From Streptomyces rubiginosohelvolus (GTDB lineage: Bacteria; Actinomycetota; Actinomycetes; Streptomycetales; Streptomycetaceae): a stretch of 64,000 nucleotides of DNA. The DNA lies in assembly GCF_014649875.1 (NCBI RefSeq), contig NZ_BMTW01000007.1, positions 204,818-268,817 of the forward strand, given 5' to 3'. Numbering within the stretch: the first letter of the stretch is position 1; every line of letters begins with the position of its first letter. Under the pieces are notes generated by a model. It did no database searches. It was not told where the DNA came from and worked only from the letters and a program-made list of their open reading frames with translations. Positions 24,748 through 35,959 of the stretch are shown here, piece after piece. A program made the position numbers and the translations under genes.

Positions 24748-27260
24748 TTACGCCCCGCGCAGCACCGCGCCCGTACGCTCGGCGGCCAGGGCCACCGCGC
24801 TGTCGCGGGCGGCCGAGGCCTCCTCGACGGTCAGCGTGCGGTCGGCGGCGCGGAAGCGCAGCGCGTACGCCAGGGACTTGTTGCCCCCGCCGATCTGCTC
24901 GCCGGTGAAGACGTCGAACAGCCGCAGCGATTCGAGGAGTTCACCCGCGCCCTCGCGCAGCGCCCGCTCCACGTCGGCGGCCGGGACGTCCCCGGCGACG
25001 ACGAGCGCGACGTCCTGGGTCGCCACCGGGAAGGTGGAGATCCGGGGCGCCTGGAGCGCTCCGTCGACGGCCTGTTCCAGGACGTCCAGCTCGACCTCGG
25101 CGGCGCAGGTCCGCTCGGGCAGGTGGAGCGCCTTGATCACGCGCGGGTGCAGTTCGCCCGCGTGTCCGAAGAGGGTCTCCTCACCGTTCACGTTGACGTA
25201 CAGCGCGGCGCAGCGGCCCGGGTGCCACGGGGCGTGCTGGTCGGCGCGGACGATGACCTCGACGCCCGCCTCGGCCGCGATGGACCGGGCGGCCTCGATC
25301 GCGTCCGCCCAGGTCGCCGGGGTGCCCTTGCCCCACCAGCCGGCCTGCTCGCGGGCGCCCGCGAGGACGACGGCGGCGCGGCGCGGCTGACGCGGCAGGG
25401 CCGCGTCGAGACCGGCGATCTCCTCGTCGGTGGGACGGCGGTCGACGGGCAGCCGGACGGCCGCTGTCTCCTCACCCGTGGGCCGGAAGACGAGACCGGT
25501 CTCGAAGAGCGCCAGGTCATGGCTGCCGCGGCCGTCATTGCGCCGCAGTGCGCCGAGGAGGCCCGGCAGCAGCGTGGTGCGCAGCGCCGGCTCCTCGTCG
25601 GAGAGCGGGTTGACCAGCTTGACCGTGCGGCGGCGGGCGTCGTCCGCCTCCAGGCCGAGCTGGTCGAGGACCGCGTCACCGATGAACGGGTAGCTCAGCG
25701 CCTCGACGTAACCGGCTCCGGCCAGCACCCGGCCGATGCGGCGGTGCAGCCGCTGCCGGTCGGTGAGACCGCGCCCGGAGGGGGGCGTGGGCAGCGTGGA
25801 GGGCAGGTTCTCGTAGCCCTCCAGGCGGATGACCTCTTCGGCCAGGTCGTTCGGCTCGTTCAGGTCGGGCCGCCAGGACGGGACGGTGACGATCAGCTCG
25901 TCCTGCCCGTAGACGTCGCAGCCGACCTCCTGGAGGCGGCGGACGACGGTCTCGCGGCCGTACTCCACACCGGCCACCTTGTCCGGGTGGTTCGCCGGCA
26001 TCGCGATGGTGCGCGGTGCGTGCGGCGAGGTGATCTCGGTGACCCCTGCCTCGGCGGTGCCGCCCGCGAGGAGGACCAGCAGGTCCACCGTGCGCTGCGC
26101 CGCCGCTGCGGCGGCCTGCGGGTCGACGCCGCGCTCGAAGCGCTTGGACGCCTCGGAGGACAGCTTGTGGCGGCGCGCGGTGCGGGCGATCGAGATCGCG
26201 TCGAAGTGCGCGGCCTCGATGACGACCTCGGTGGTGAGGGCGTGCTCGCCGTCCGCGTCGGCGATCTCGGTGTTGGCGCCGCCCATGACGCCCGCGAGGC
26301 CGATGGGGCCGCGGTTGTCGGTGATGACCAGGTCCTCGGCGTCCAGCACGCGCACGGTGCCGTCCAGGGTGGTGAGCTTCTCGCCCTGGGTGGCGCGGCG
26401 CACGCCGATCGGCCCGTCGACCCGGTTGCGGTCGTAGGCGTGCAGCGGCTGGCCGAGCTCCAGCATCACGTAGTTGGTGATGTCGACGGCCAGCGAGATC
26501 GACCGCATCCCGGCCTTCTGGAGGCGGCGCTGCATCCAGATCGGGGAGCGGGCCTCGGGCTGGAGACCGGTGACGGTGCGGGCGGTGAAGCGGTCGCAGC
26601 CGATCGGGTCGGAGATCTGGACCGGGTAGCCGTACGCGTTCGGCGCGGGCACGTCCAGCAGCGCCGGGTCGCGCAGCGGCAGCCCGTAGGCGGTCGCGGT
26701 CTCGCGGGCGACCCCGCGCATCGAGAGGCAGTAGCCCCGGTCCGGGGTGACGGCGATGTCAAGGACCTCGTCGACGAGCTGGAGCAGCTCGATGGCGTCG
26801 GTGCCGACCTCGTGCTCCGGCGGCAGCACGATGATGCCGTGCGTGCCGTCGTCGCCCATGCCGAGCTCGTCGGTGGAGCAGATCATGCCGTGCGAGGTCT
26901 TGCCGTACGTCTTGCGCGCGGCGATCGCGAAGTCGCCGGGCAGGACGGCGCCCGGGAGGACCACGACGACCTTGTCGCCGACGGAGAAGTTACGGGCGCC
27001 GCAGACGATCTCCTGCGGTTCGCCGGTGCCGTTGGCGGTGCCGACGTCGACGGTGCAGAAGCGGATGGGCTTCTTGAAGCCCTCCAGCTCCTCGATGGTC
27101 AGGACCTGTCCGACGACCAGGGGGCCCTTGAGGCCCGCGCCGATCTGCTCGACGGTCTCGACCTCCAGACCGACGGAGACGAGCTTGGCCTGGACGTCAC
27201 GGCCGGTCTCCGTCTCCGGCAGGTCGACGTACTCCCGCAGCCAGGAAAGCGGGACGCGCA

Positions 27261-27261
<1 letters not shown>
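24748..27261 (-). CDS. pheT: phenylalanyl-tRNA synthetase beta subunit
   Basis: 837 aa, the usual length. It begins [16 protein letters not shown] and carries in order: an EMAP-type tRNA-binding domain (about 40-150, [20 protein letters not shown]), the B3/4 editing domain ([20 protein letters not shown]), the B5 domain ([12 protein letters not shown]), the catalytic-like core ([20 protein letters not shown]) and a C-terminal anticodon-binding FDX-ACB domain ([20 protein letters not shown]). It pairs with PheS as an alpha2-beta2 enzyme that charges tRNA-Phe. Its ATG overlaps the pheS stop by one base (TGATG), so translation is coupled. Confidence 0.98.
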
Positions 27262-29688
<2,427 letters not shown>

Positions 29689-29843
29689 CTCTCGAACCGG
29701 TGCAGTGGGCCCCCGAGTTCGTCACCCTACTAGCCGTCGGTGAACCGGCGACACCCTGTGGGGGCGCGGAGGGGAGTGCGCCGGTGGGAGGGGGCGCGGG
29801 AATGGCCGGGATCGGGTGGTGGGACCGTGAGGACGGCGCTGGG

Positions 29844-30689
29844 TTACGCGTCGGGGGCGCGCCGCGGACGCTGCGCGCGGGCGGAGGCGTAGAGGCAGAC
29901 GGCGGCGGCGGTGGCGAGGTTCAGGCTCTCCGCCTTGCCATGGATGGGGACGCGGACGACGGCGTCGGCGAGCGCGCGGGTCTCCTCGGGGAGCCCCCAG
30001 GCCTCGTTGCCGAAGACCCAGGCGGTGGGACCGCCCATGGTGCCCGCGTCCAGCTCGTCGTCCAGGTCGTCGGCCCCCGCCCCGTCGGCGGCGAGGATCC
30101 GCACCCCGGCGTCGCGCAGGCCCTGGACGGCCTGGTCGACGGGGACGCCGACGGCGACGGGGAGGTGGAAGAGCGAACCGACCGAGGCGCGTACGGACTT
30201 GGGGTTGTAGAGGTCGACGGAGGCGTCTGTCAGGATCACCGCGTCGGCGCCCGCGGCGTCCGCGCAGCGCAGTACCGTACCGGCGTTCCCGGGGTCGCGG
30301 ACGTTGGCCAGAACGGCCACCAGGGTGGGCCGGGCGTCCAGGATCTCCTGGAACGGGGAGTCCAGGAAGCGGCAGACGCCGATGAGGCCCTGCGGGGTGA
30401 CGGTCTGGGAGACGTCGGCGAGGACGTCGGTGTCGGCCAGGTGGACCCGGGCGCCCGCCGTGTGGGCGGCCTCGACGATGTCGGCGTACCGGTCGGCGGC
30501 CTCGGGGGTGGCGAACAGCTCGATGAGGGTCGGCTCACCGTCCCCGCCGCGGTGGGCGGCGGCCTCGCGTACGGCCTGGGGCCCCTCGGCGATGAACCTG
30601 CGCTCCTTGCCCCGGAAGTTGCGGCGGGCCAGCCGGCGGGCGGCGGCGACGCGCGGGGAGCGCGGGGAGATCAGTTCGGGGGTGCCCAT
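29844..30689 (-). CDS. SpoU/TrmH-family RNA 2'-O-methyltransferase
   Basis: 281 aa. An N-terminal RNA-binding region (ARRNFRGKERRFIAEGPQAV) precedes a knotted SPOUT domain with its three motifs: NVRDPGNAGTVLRCADAAGA, VFGNEAWGLPEE, and VPIHGKAESLNLATAAAVCL. It should use SAM to methylate a ribose in rRNA or tRNA; the exact position cannot be told. The gene follows rplT on the same strand after a strong hairpin, a common arrangement in Streptomyces. Confidence 0.93.
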   Translation of the reverse strand: MGTPELISPRSPRVAAARRLARRNFRGKERRFIAEGPQAVREAAAHRGGDGEPTLIELFATPEAADRYADIVEAAHTAGARVHLADTDVLADVSQTVTPQGLIGVCRFLDSPFQEILDARPTLVAVLANVRDPGNAGTVLRCADAAGADAVILTDASVDLYNPKSVRASVGSLFHLPVAVGVPVDQAVQGLRDAGVRILAADGAGADDLDDELDAGTMGGPTAWVFGNEAWGLPEETRALADAVVRVPIHGKAESLNLATAAAVCLYASARAQRPRRAPDA

Positions 30690-30740
30690 GGTCGGCGGCG
30701 AGCCTCTCTGCGTACGGCGGTGGGGGTCAGCGGCAACGCA

Positions 30741-30775
30741 CCGGACCCGCAGGCGGCGTGCGCCTGCGGGTCCGG
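30741..30775 (-). terminator. infC-rpmI-rplT operon terminator, 15-bp perfect stem
   Basis: CCGGACCCGCAGGCG pairs with CGCCTGCGGGTCCGG around GCGTG, 28 bases downstream of the rplT stop and upstream of the methyltransferase. Confidence 0.85.
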
Positions 30776-30803
30776 TTCACGTACCTGGAAGGTGGGGCCT
30801 GGA

Positions 30804-31187
30804 TCAGGCGGCCTTCGGGGCGTTGACGTCGCTCGGGAGGGCCTTCTGGGCGACCTCGACGAGGGCGGCGAACGCGTTGGCGTCGTTGACCGCGAGCTCG
30901 GCCAGGATCTTGCGGTCCACCTCGATGTTGGCGGCCTTCAGACCCTGGATGAGGCGGTTGTAGGTCATGCCGTTCTGGCGGGCAGCGGCGTTGATGCGCT
31001 GGATCCACAGCTGACGGAAGTCGCCCTTGCGCTTCTTGCGGTCGTTGTAGTTGTAGACCAGGGAGTGGGTGACCTGCTCCTTGGCCTTGCGGTACAGACG
31101 CGAGCGCTGACCGCGGTAGCCGCTGGCGGCTTCGAGGATTGCCCGGCGCTTCTTGTGGGCGTTGACTGCCCGCTTGACGCGTGCCAC
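30804..31187 (-). CDS. rplT: 50S ribosomal protein L20
   Basis: 127 aa with the conserved L20 start [20 protein letters not shown] and core [20 protein letters not shown] and [20 protein letters not shown]. It binds 23S rRNA early in 50S assembly and in many bacteria represses its own operon through the leader. It is the last gene of the infC-rpmI-rplT operon, which is read right to left here. Confidence 0.98.
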   Translation of the reverse strand: MARVKRAVNAHKKRRAILEAASGYRGQRSRLYRKAKEQVTHSLVYNYNDRKKRKGDFRQLWIQRINAAARQNGMTYNRLIQGLKAANIEVDRKILAELAVNDANAFAALVEVAQKALPSDVNAPKAA

Positions 31188-31294
31188 TTGTTAACTCCTT
31201 GTAGCGGGGCCGCGGGTGTCTTCACACGGCCCGGAAACGAATTGGTCCCGGTGTGATCGAGGTCGTGCCTCCGGGGCGAGCCGGAGGCCGGGCC

Positions 31295-31489
31295 TCACTT
31301 GCCGAGAAGCTTCTTGATCTTCTTGGCGTCGGCCGGAGCCACGACGACCGTGCCGGTCAGCGAGCGGGTCTTCTTGGACGACTTGTGCTCGAGCAGGTGG
31401 CGCTTGCCGGCCCTCTCGCGGAGCACCTTGCCGGAGCCGGTGATCTTGAAGCGCTTGCTGGCACCGCTGTGCGTCTTGTTCTTCGGCAT
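31295..31489 (-). CDS. rpmI: 50S ribosomal protein L35
   Basis: 64 aa, [20 protein letters not shown] with the basic core [19 protein letters not shown]. This is the complete L35 family pattern for a small late-assembly protein of the large subunit. It lies between infC and rplT with gaps of 121 and 107 bases. Confidence 0.98.
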   Translation of the reverse strand: MPKNKTHSGASKRFKITGSGKVLRERAGKRHLLEHKSSKKTRSLTGTVVVAPADAKKIKKLLGK

Positions 31490-31610
31490 CGCGCCGTTCT
31501 CTCCTCGTCAGTGGCGCCCCTCACGGTGCGGAGCACCGGACTGCAGGGGCGTCAGATCTCTATGGGATTCCGGGATGACCCGGGGGCGCCTGGGTGGCGG
31601 CCCCCGAAGG

Positions 31611-32270
31611 TCACGCCTCGGAAGGTGTCTCGGCCGGAGCCTCGGCCGCGTCGGCCGGAGCCTCGGCGGTCTCGCCCTCGGACGGTGCGTCGGTCGTGCC
31701 CTGACGCTCCGCCTTGCGGGCGGCCTGGGCCTCACGGGCTTCGGCCATGGCTTCGGTCTTCTTCTTGTGCGGGCCCAGAACCATGATCATGTTCCGGCCG
31801 TCCTGCTTCGGGTTGGACTCGATGAAGCCCAGGTCCTCGACGTCCGAAGCGAGACGCTGGAGCAGTCGGAAGCCCAGCTCGGGACGGGACTGCTCACGAC
31901 CACGGAACATGATCGTGATCTTGACCTTGTCGCCCTGCTTGAGGAACCGGACGACGTGACCCTTCTTGGTGTCATAGTCGTGCGGGTCGATCTTCGGCCG
32001 GAGCTTCATCTCCTTGATGACCGTGTGCGCCTGGTTCTTGCGCGCCTCACGGGCCTTCATGGCCGACTCGTACTTGAACTTCCCGTAGTCCATGAGCTTG
32101 CACACGGGCGGACGGGCTGTCGCCGCCACCTCGACCAGGTCGAGGTCGTACTCCTGTGCGAGTTCCAGGGCCTTGGCAAGCGGAACAATCCCGACCTGCT
32201 CGCCGCTGGGACCGACAAGTCGGACCTCGGGAACGCGAATCCGGTCGTTGATGCGGGGCTCGGCGCTGAT
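31611..32270 (-). CDS. infC: translation initiation factor IF-3, ATC start codon
   Basis: 219 aa. IF3-N ([39 protein letters not shown]) and IF3-C ([38 protein letters not shown]) are both present, then a 40-residue Ala/Glu/Pro acidic tail typical of actinobacteria. No ATG, GTG or TTG lies at the natural N-terminus. The sequence GAGGAGG-ATCC-ATC places an ATC codon (32270-32268) directly after a perfect ribosome site, matching the rare AUU/AUC starts used by infC in other bacteria for autoregulation. A frame starting at 32378 is open but adds non-homologous residues. IF-3 sits on the 30S platform and rejects non-canonical starts. Confidence 0.93.
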   Translation of the reverse strand: MSAEPRINDRIRVPEVRLVGPSGEQVGIVPLAKALELAQEYDLDLVEVAATARPPVCKLMDYGKFKYESAMKAREARKNQAHTVIKEMKLRPKIDPHDYDTKKGHVVRFLKQGDKVKITIMFRGREQSRPELGFRLLQRLASDVEDLGFIESNPKQDGRNMIMVLGPHKKKTEAMAEAREAQAARKAERQGTTDAPSEGETAEAPADAAEAPAETPSEA

Positions 32271-32660
32271 GGATCCTCCTCGGTAGCACCACGCGACCGC
32301 CTGGCGGACAGCCGCGTAACGTCTTATAACGTCAAGACCAACCGCGCCGGAACCGCAAAAATGCCCCGGACGGGACACAAGGCGAGGCTCCAGGAACTAC
32401 CGGAACACCGCCGCGGTGAACCGCGGGGCTATCGGGCGGGCCCATCGTCCGTACGGAACGATGGTCGCCGCCTGACCGGTGACCCGCCGTCCTGAACGGA
32501 CAGCCAGGTGGGAGATCGGAGCCTCCACTTGTGGGCCGGGCACATAGGTGTCCGGCCGGTCGTTCCTCCAGACTACCGCACGATCCCCGGGGCCCGCACC
32601 ACGGAGGCCGGAGGGACGCCCGCGGACGGGAGGGCGGTGGCCTGGCCTTATCGTGTGGGC
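32271..32660. other. infC leader and divergent promoter region
   Basis: This 390-base gap has no gene. The infC ribosome site GAGGAGG (32281-32275) adjoins it. Farther up on the minus strand is an AT-richer patch (GTCTTGACGTTATAAGAC, 32340-32323) that may hold the operon promoter, but no spacing is convincing. On the right, TATCGT (32649-32654) lies seven bases before the DUF1844 ATG, suggesting a leaderless message for that gene. Confidence 0.4.
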
Positions 32661-33023
32661 ATGAGCGACGCGACCCCCAGCAGTGAGAACCCCGGCTTCG
32701 ACGACATGGCCCGCGACATCGCGGAGGTCCCCGCGGTCGAGGTGATCGTGACGGTCGCCGTCAACCTGATGAGCGCGGCCGCCGTGAAGCTCGGCCTCAC
32801 CGAGGAGGGCGAGCAGCACAAGGACCTGGACGAGGCCCGCAAGCTGGTCCAGGCGCTGGCCGGACTGCTGGACGCGAGCGCCACGGAGATCAGCACCTTC
32901 CACGCCTCGCCGCTGCGCGACGGCCTGAAGTCGCTCCAGCTCGCCTTCCGTGAGGCCTCGCTGGTGCCGGACGAGCCCGGCCACGGCCCCGGGGAGAAGT
33001 ACACCGGTCCCGTCTACGGCTAG
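32661..33023 (+). CDS. DUF1844 family protein
   Basis: 120 aa: FDDMARDIAEVPAVEVIVTV, then NLMSAAAVKLGLTEEGEQHK, DLDEARKLVQALAGLLDA and a conserved end PGEKYTGPVYG. DUF1844 proteins are small helical cytosolic proteins consistently next to infC/rplT in actinomycetes; their function is unknown. The ATG at 32661 lacks a ribosome site but has a -10-like TATCGT seven bases upstream, consistent with leaderless translation. Confidence 0.9.
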   Translation: MSDATPSSENPGFDDMARDIAEVPAVEVIVTVAVNLMSAAAVKLGLTEEGEQHKDLDEARKLVQALAGLLDASATEISTFHASPLRDGLKSLQLAFREASLVPDEPGHGPGEKYTGPVYG

Positions 33024-33046
33024 TCGCACCTCTCCCCCGTACGCCA

Positions 33047-33083
33047 GGGAGCCCGCCGTCCCCCCGTGGGGCGGCGGGCTCCC
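33047..33083. terminator. bidirectional terminator, 12-bp stem
   Basis: GGGAGCCCGCCG pairs with CGGCGGGCTCCC around a loop that can pair further (CCCC/GGGG). It lies between the convergent DUF1844 and aquaporin genes. Confidence 0.8.
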
Positions 33084-33113
33084 GCGCGCGTGCGCCGGGA
33101 CCGTTCGCAAGCC

Positions 33114-33827
33114 TCAGATGGCGTCCTCGGTCTCCTCGGGCAGGACGTTCGGGAAGGGGTGGGTGAGCCGGTGGACGTAGGCCGCGATCGCTCCGCCGAC
33201 CAGCGGCGCGACGATGAACAGCCAGAGCTGGGAGAGGGCCGCGCCGCCCGCGAAGAGCGCCGGGCCGAAGCTGCGCGCCGGGTTGACCGAGGTGCCGGTC
33301 AGCGGGATGCCCACCAGGTGGATCGCCGCGAGCGCCAGGCCGATGGGCAGCCCGTCGAAGCCGGTGACCGCGACCTTGTGGGTCACCGCCAGGACCACGT
33401 AGACGAGCAGGAACGTCAGCACGACCTCGGCGAGGAACGCACCGCCGATGTTGATGCCGACGGCCGACCGGTCGTCGTAGCCGTTCGTGCCGAACTCTCC
33501 GCTGGTCTCCAGACCGGGGATCTGCTTCGCCAGCAGGAACAGCAGGGCGGCTCCGACGATCGCGCCGAGGAACTGGGCCACCCAGCGCTCGACGGCCGTA
33601 CGGAGGTCGATGCGGCCGGCCATGAGCATGCCCAGCGTCACCGCCGGGTTGACGTGGCAGCCGGAGATCGGGCCGAGCGCGTAGGCCAGCGCGAGGAGGG
33701 TGAAGCCGAAGGTGAGGGCGATGCCCACCGTACCGAGGTATTCGACGGCGACCACCGCGGACCCCACGGCGAAGAACACCAGCAGCAAAGTGCCGAGAAA
33801 CTCTGACGCCACGATCCGCTTCTGCAT
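33114..33827 (-). CDS. MIP-family aquaporin/glycerol channel
   Basis: 237 aa with six membrane helices and both pore loops: H-V-N-P-A-V-T near 60 (GPISGCHVNPAVTLGMLMAG) and S-V-N-P-A-R-S near 185 (GTSVNPARSFGPALFAGG). The second-half signature with NPARS favours a water channel rather than a glycerol facilitator (NPARD). The ATG at 33827 (MQKRIVASEFLGTLLLVFFA) has GAGGTGG upstream; longer frames lack homology. Confidence 0.93.
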   Translation of the reverse strand: MQKRIVASEFLGTLLLVFFAVGSAVVAVEYLGTVGIALTFGFTLLALAYALGPISGCHVNPAVTLGMLMAGRIDLRTAVERWVAQFLGAIVGAALLFLLAKQIPGLETSGEFGTNGYDDRSAVGINIGGAFLAEVVLTFLLVYVVLAVTHKVAVTGFDGLPIGLALAAIHLVGIPLTGTSVNPARSFGPALFAGGAALSQLWLFIVAPLVGGAIAAYVHRLTHPFPNVLPEETEDAI

Positions 33828-33945
33828 GGAACCACCTCGCGATGTCGTCCGGTAGGTCGGATTCCTCCGATTTTCCCGACAATTCTCACGGCGGCGGGCG
33901 GTTCGCGCTCGTCGGGCCGGTGCAGGCCCGACGAGCAGGGGGCGA

Positions 33946-34674
33946 TCAGCGGGCGAAGAGCGGCTCCCCCGGCATGGCCGTCCCGGCGGGGAGGAGGGCG
34001 AGGTCCAGGCCGCTGACCAGCCGGGCCCGCAGCACCTCACTGGCGGAGAGGGCCTGCGCGATGCGGCGGGCCGCTTCGGCGGGCACCGCGTCCGGCGCGA
34101 GGACGAGCGCGAGGGTGCCGTCCGCGGTGCCGGGGCCGAGATGGGCGCGTACGACGGCGGGGTCGGCGGCCACGGTCTCCCGGACGGCCTCGATGACGGC
34201 GGGGTCCTGGAGCGGGTCGGTGGTGGTGCGGTTCTCGGCCAGGGCCAGGAGTGCCTGCCCGCTCAGCTCGAAGGCGACGGGCCCGGCGAGGTCCAGCACG
34301 ACGGTGTCGGCCTTCTCGTGGGCGGCGGCCTGGAGGGCCTGGTGCAGCGGTACGGCGACGGGGCGCGCCTCGGGGTCCCAGAGCGCCAGCGAGGCGGTGG
34401 AGGTGAAGGCGGGGAGCGCGCGCCGGTCGCCCGCCTTGAGGGTGGGGACGGCCATGTCGCTGGTCTTCTCGCGCCGCAGACCGTTCTCGTCCTCCTCGAC
34501 CTCGCCGAGGACGGCGACGACGGGCACGAGGAGCCGGGCGTCCCGCAGGGCCGTGAGGACCGGGCCGACGGCGCTGCGGTCCCGGGACCAGGCGTCGAGC
34601 GCGCTGGTCAGGGCCGGGGACGCCGAGCCGTCGTCGTCGGAGAAACCGGGGTCCGGAATGTTCTTGAGCTCCAC
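33946..34674 (-). CDS. SseB family protein
   Basis: 242 aa. The SseB N-terminal domain pattern is clear: LTALRDARLLVPVVAVLGEV, AVPTLKAGDRRALPAFTSTA, LWDPEARPVAVPLHQALQAA and DTVVLDLAGPVAFELSGQAL. The C-terminal part (AVVRAHLGPGTADGTLALVL) is typical of the actinobacterial version. The role is unknown; it is conserved near rplT/infC in streptomycetes. It is transcribed with the aquaporin gene downstream after 118 bases. Confidence 0.87.
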   Translation of the reverse strand: MELKNIPDPGFSDDDGSASPALTSALDAWSRDRSAVGPVLTALRDARLLVPVVAVLGEVEEDENGLRREKTSDMAVPTLKAGDRRALPAFTSTASLALWDPEARPVAVPLHQALQAAAHEKADTVVLDLAGPVAFELSGQALLALAENRTTTDPLQDPAVIEAVRETVAADPAVVRAHLGPGTADGTLALVLAPDAVPAEAARRIAQALSASEVLRARLVSGLDLALLPAGTAMPGEPLFAR

Positions 34675-34777
34675 GGGACGAGGGTAGTGCCTGGCGTCCG
34701 GGGGCCTGCTCGCAGGTGTCGCGGCGTCGGTGTTCAGCGGCTGCCGGGGCCGGCGTACGCCGAAGGGGTGAGTGTGC

Positions 34778-35959
34778 TCAGCGGCGGGCGGGGGCGTTCC
34801 GGCCGCGCCACAGGACGACGGCGGCCGCCAGCAGCGCCGCGCCGAGGCCGCCGGCGAGCGGGGCGGCCCAGTTGGCCGTCCCGTCGGCGGTACGGGGCGG
34901 GGTCGGGCCCGCGCCGAAGTACCGGTCCCGGTGCCCGGCCGGTGCGGCCTTGGCGTCCAGGTCCGCGGGGCGCAGCCGGGCGCCCGCCTCGATGGCCTCC
35001 GCAGGGTCGACGATGCCGTAGCCGCGGGCGTCGTCGCGGCCCTGGGCGGGGGCGTCGCGGGCGGTGTCGGCGAGGAGCTTCTTGATCTGGGCCGGGGAGA
35101 GGCCGGGGTGGGCGGCCCGGACGAGGGCGACCGTGCCGGAGACGAACGCGGCGGCGGCGGAGGTGCCCCACTCGATGTAGTAGTGCCCGTCGGGGTTGGC
35201 GACCACGATGTCGACGCCGGGGGCGCTGACGGTGGCGTACCAGCGGCGGGTGGAGAAGGAGGCGTGGGTGCCGTACTCGTCGACGGCGGCGACCGCGATC
35301 ACGCCCGGGTAGGCGGCGGGGTAGGAGATCCGGTCTCCCTTCTCGCCGCCGTTGCCCGCCGACGCGACCACGGGGACGCCCTTGGACAGGGCGTACTGGA
35401 TGGCCGCGTCCTCGCCGGGGTCGGGGTGGGCGGACTTGCTGTCGTCGCCCAGGGAGAGGTTGATGACGTCGGCGCCGTTGTCGGCGGCCCAGCGGATGCC
35501 GTCGGCGAGGGCGGCGCCCCGGGACTTGCGGGCCTTGGCGCGGGCCGGGTCCTTGGATTCGAGGATGACCCGGACCGGCAGGATCCGGGCTTCGGGGGCG
35601 ATGCCGAGGATGCCGTCGGTGGAGCCGGGGCCGTTGCCGCGTCCGGCGATGATGCCGGCCATGGCGGTGCCGTGCAGGGCCCAGGAGGAGTCGCCGCGGG
35701 CGGCGCCGAAGCCGACGAGGTCCTTGCCGGGGAGGACCTGGCCGGTGAGGTCGGGGTGGGCGTCGTCGACCCCGGTGTCCAGGACGGCGACGGTGACGCC
35801 GCCGCCCCGGGTGGTCTGCCAGGCCCGGTCCGTGTGCAGGGCGTCCAGGGCCCACTGCTGGTCACGGATGGCGTCGGCGTGGGCGGGCGCGGCGGCGGTG
35901 AGGGCGAGGACGGCGGCGGCGCAGACCGCGGCGAGTGCGCGGCGGGGTCGTCGGGTCAT
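34778..35959 (-). CDS. mycosin-type subtilisin protease (type VII secretion-associated)
   Basis: 393 aa. A signal peptide (MTRRPRRALAAVCAAAVLAL, cleavage near 28) leads into an S8 domain with the full triad: Asp in VAVLDTGVDDAHPDL, His in WALHGTAMAGIIAGRG and Ser in EWGTSAAAAFVSGTVAL, plus the oxyanion Asn in VVASAGNGG. A C-terminal helix (PLAGGLGAALLAAAVVLWRG) followed by Arg anchors it in the membrane, as in MycP. Mycosins process or stabilise ESX systems, but no esx or ecc genes are in the window. The start overlaps the stop of the preceding gene (ATGA). Confidence 0.92.
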   Translation of the reverse strand: MTRRPRRALAAVCAAAVLALTAAAPAHADAIRDQQWALDALHTDRAWQTTRGGGVTVAVLDTGVDDAHPDLTGQVLPGKDLVGFGAARGDSSWALHGTAMAGIIAGRGNGPGSTDGILGIAPEARILPVRVILESKDPARAKARKSRGAALADGIRWAADNGADVINLSLGDDSKSAHPDPGEDAAIQYALSKGVPVVASAGNGGEKGDRISYPAAYPGVIAVAAVDEYGTHASFSTRRWYATVSAPGVDIVVANPDGHYYIEWGTSAAAAFVSGTVALVRAAHPGLSPAQIKKLLADTARDAPAQGRDDARGYGIVDPAEAIEAGARLRPADLDAKAAPAGHRDRYFGAGPTPPRTADGTANWAAPLAGGLGAALLAAAVVLWRGRNAPARR

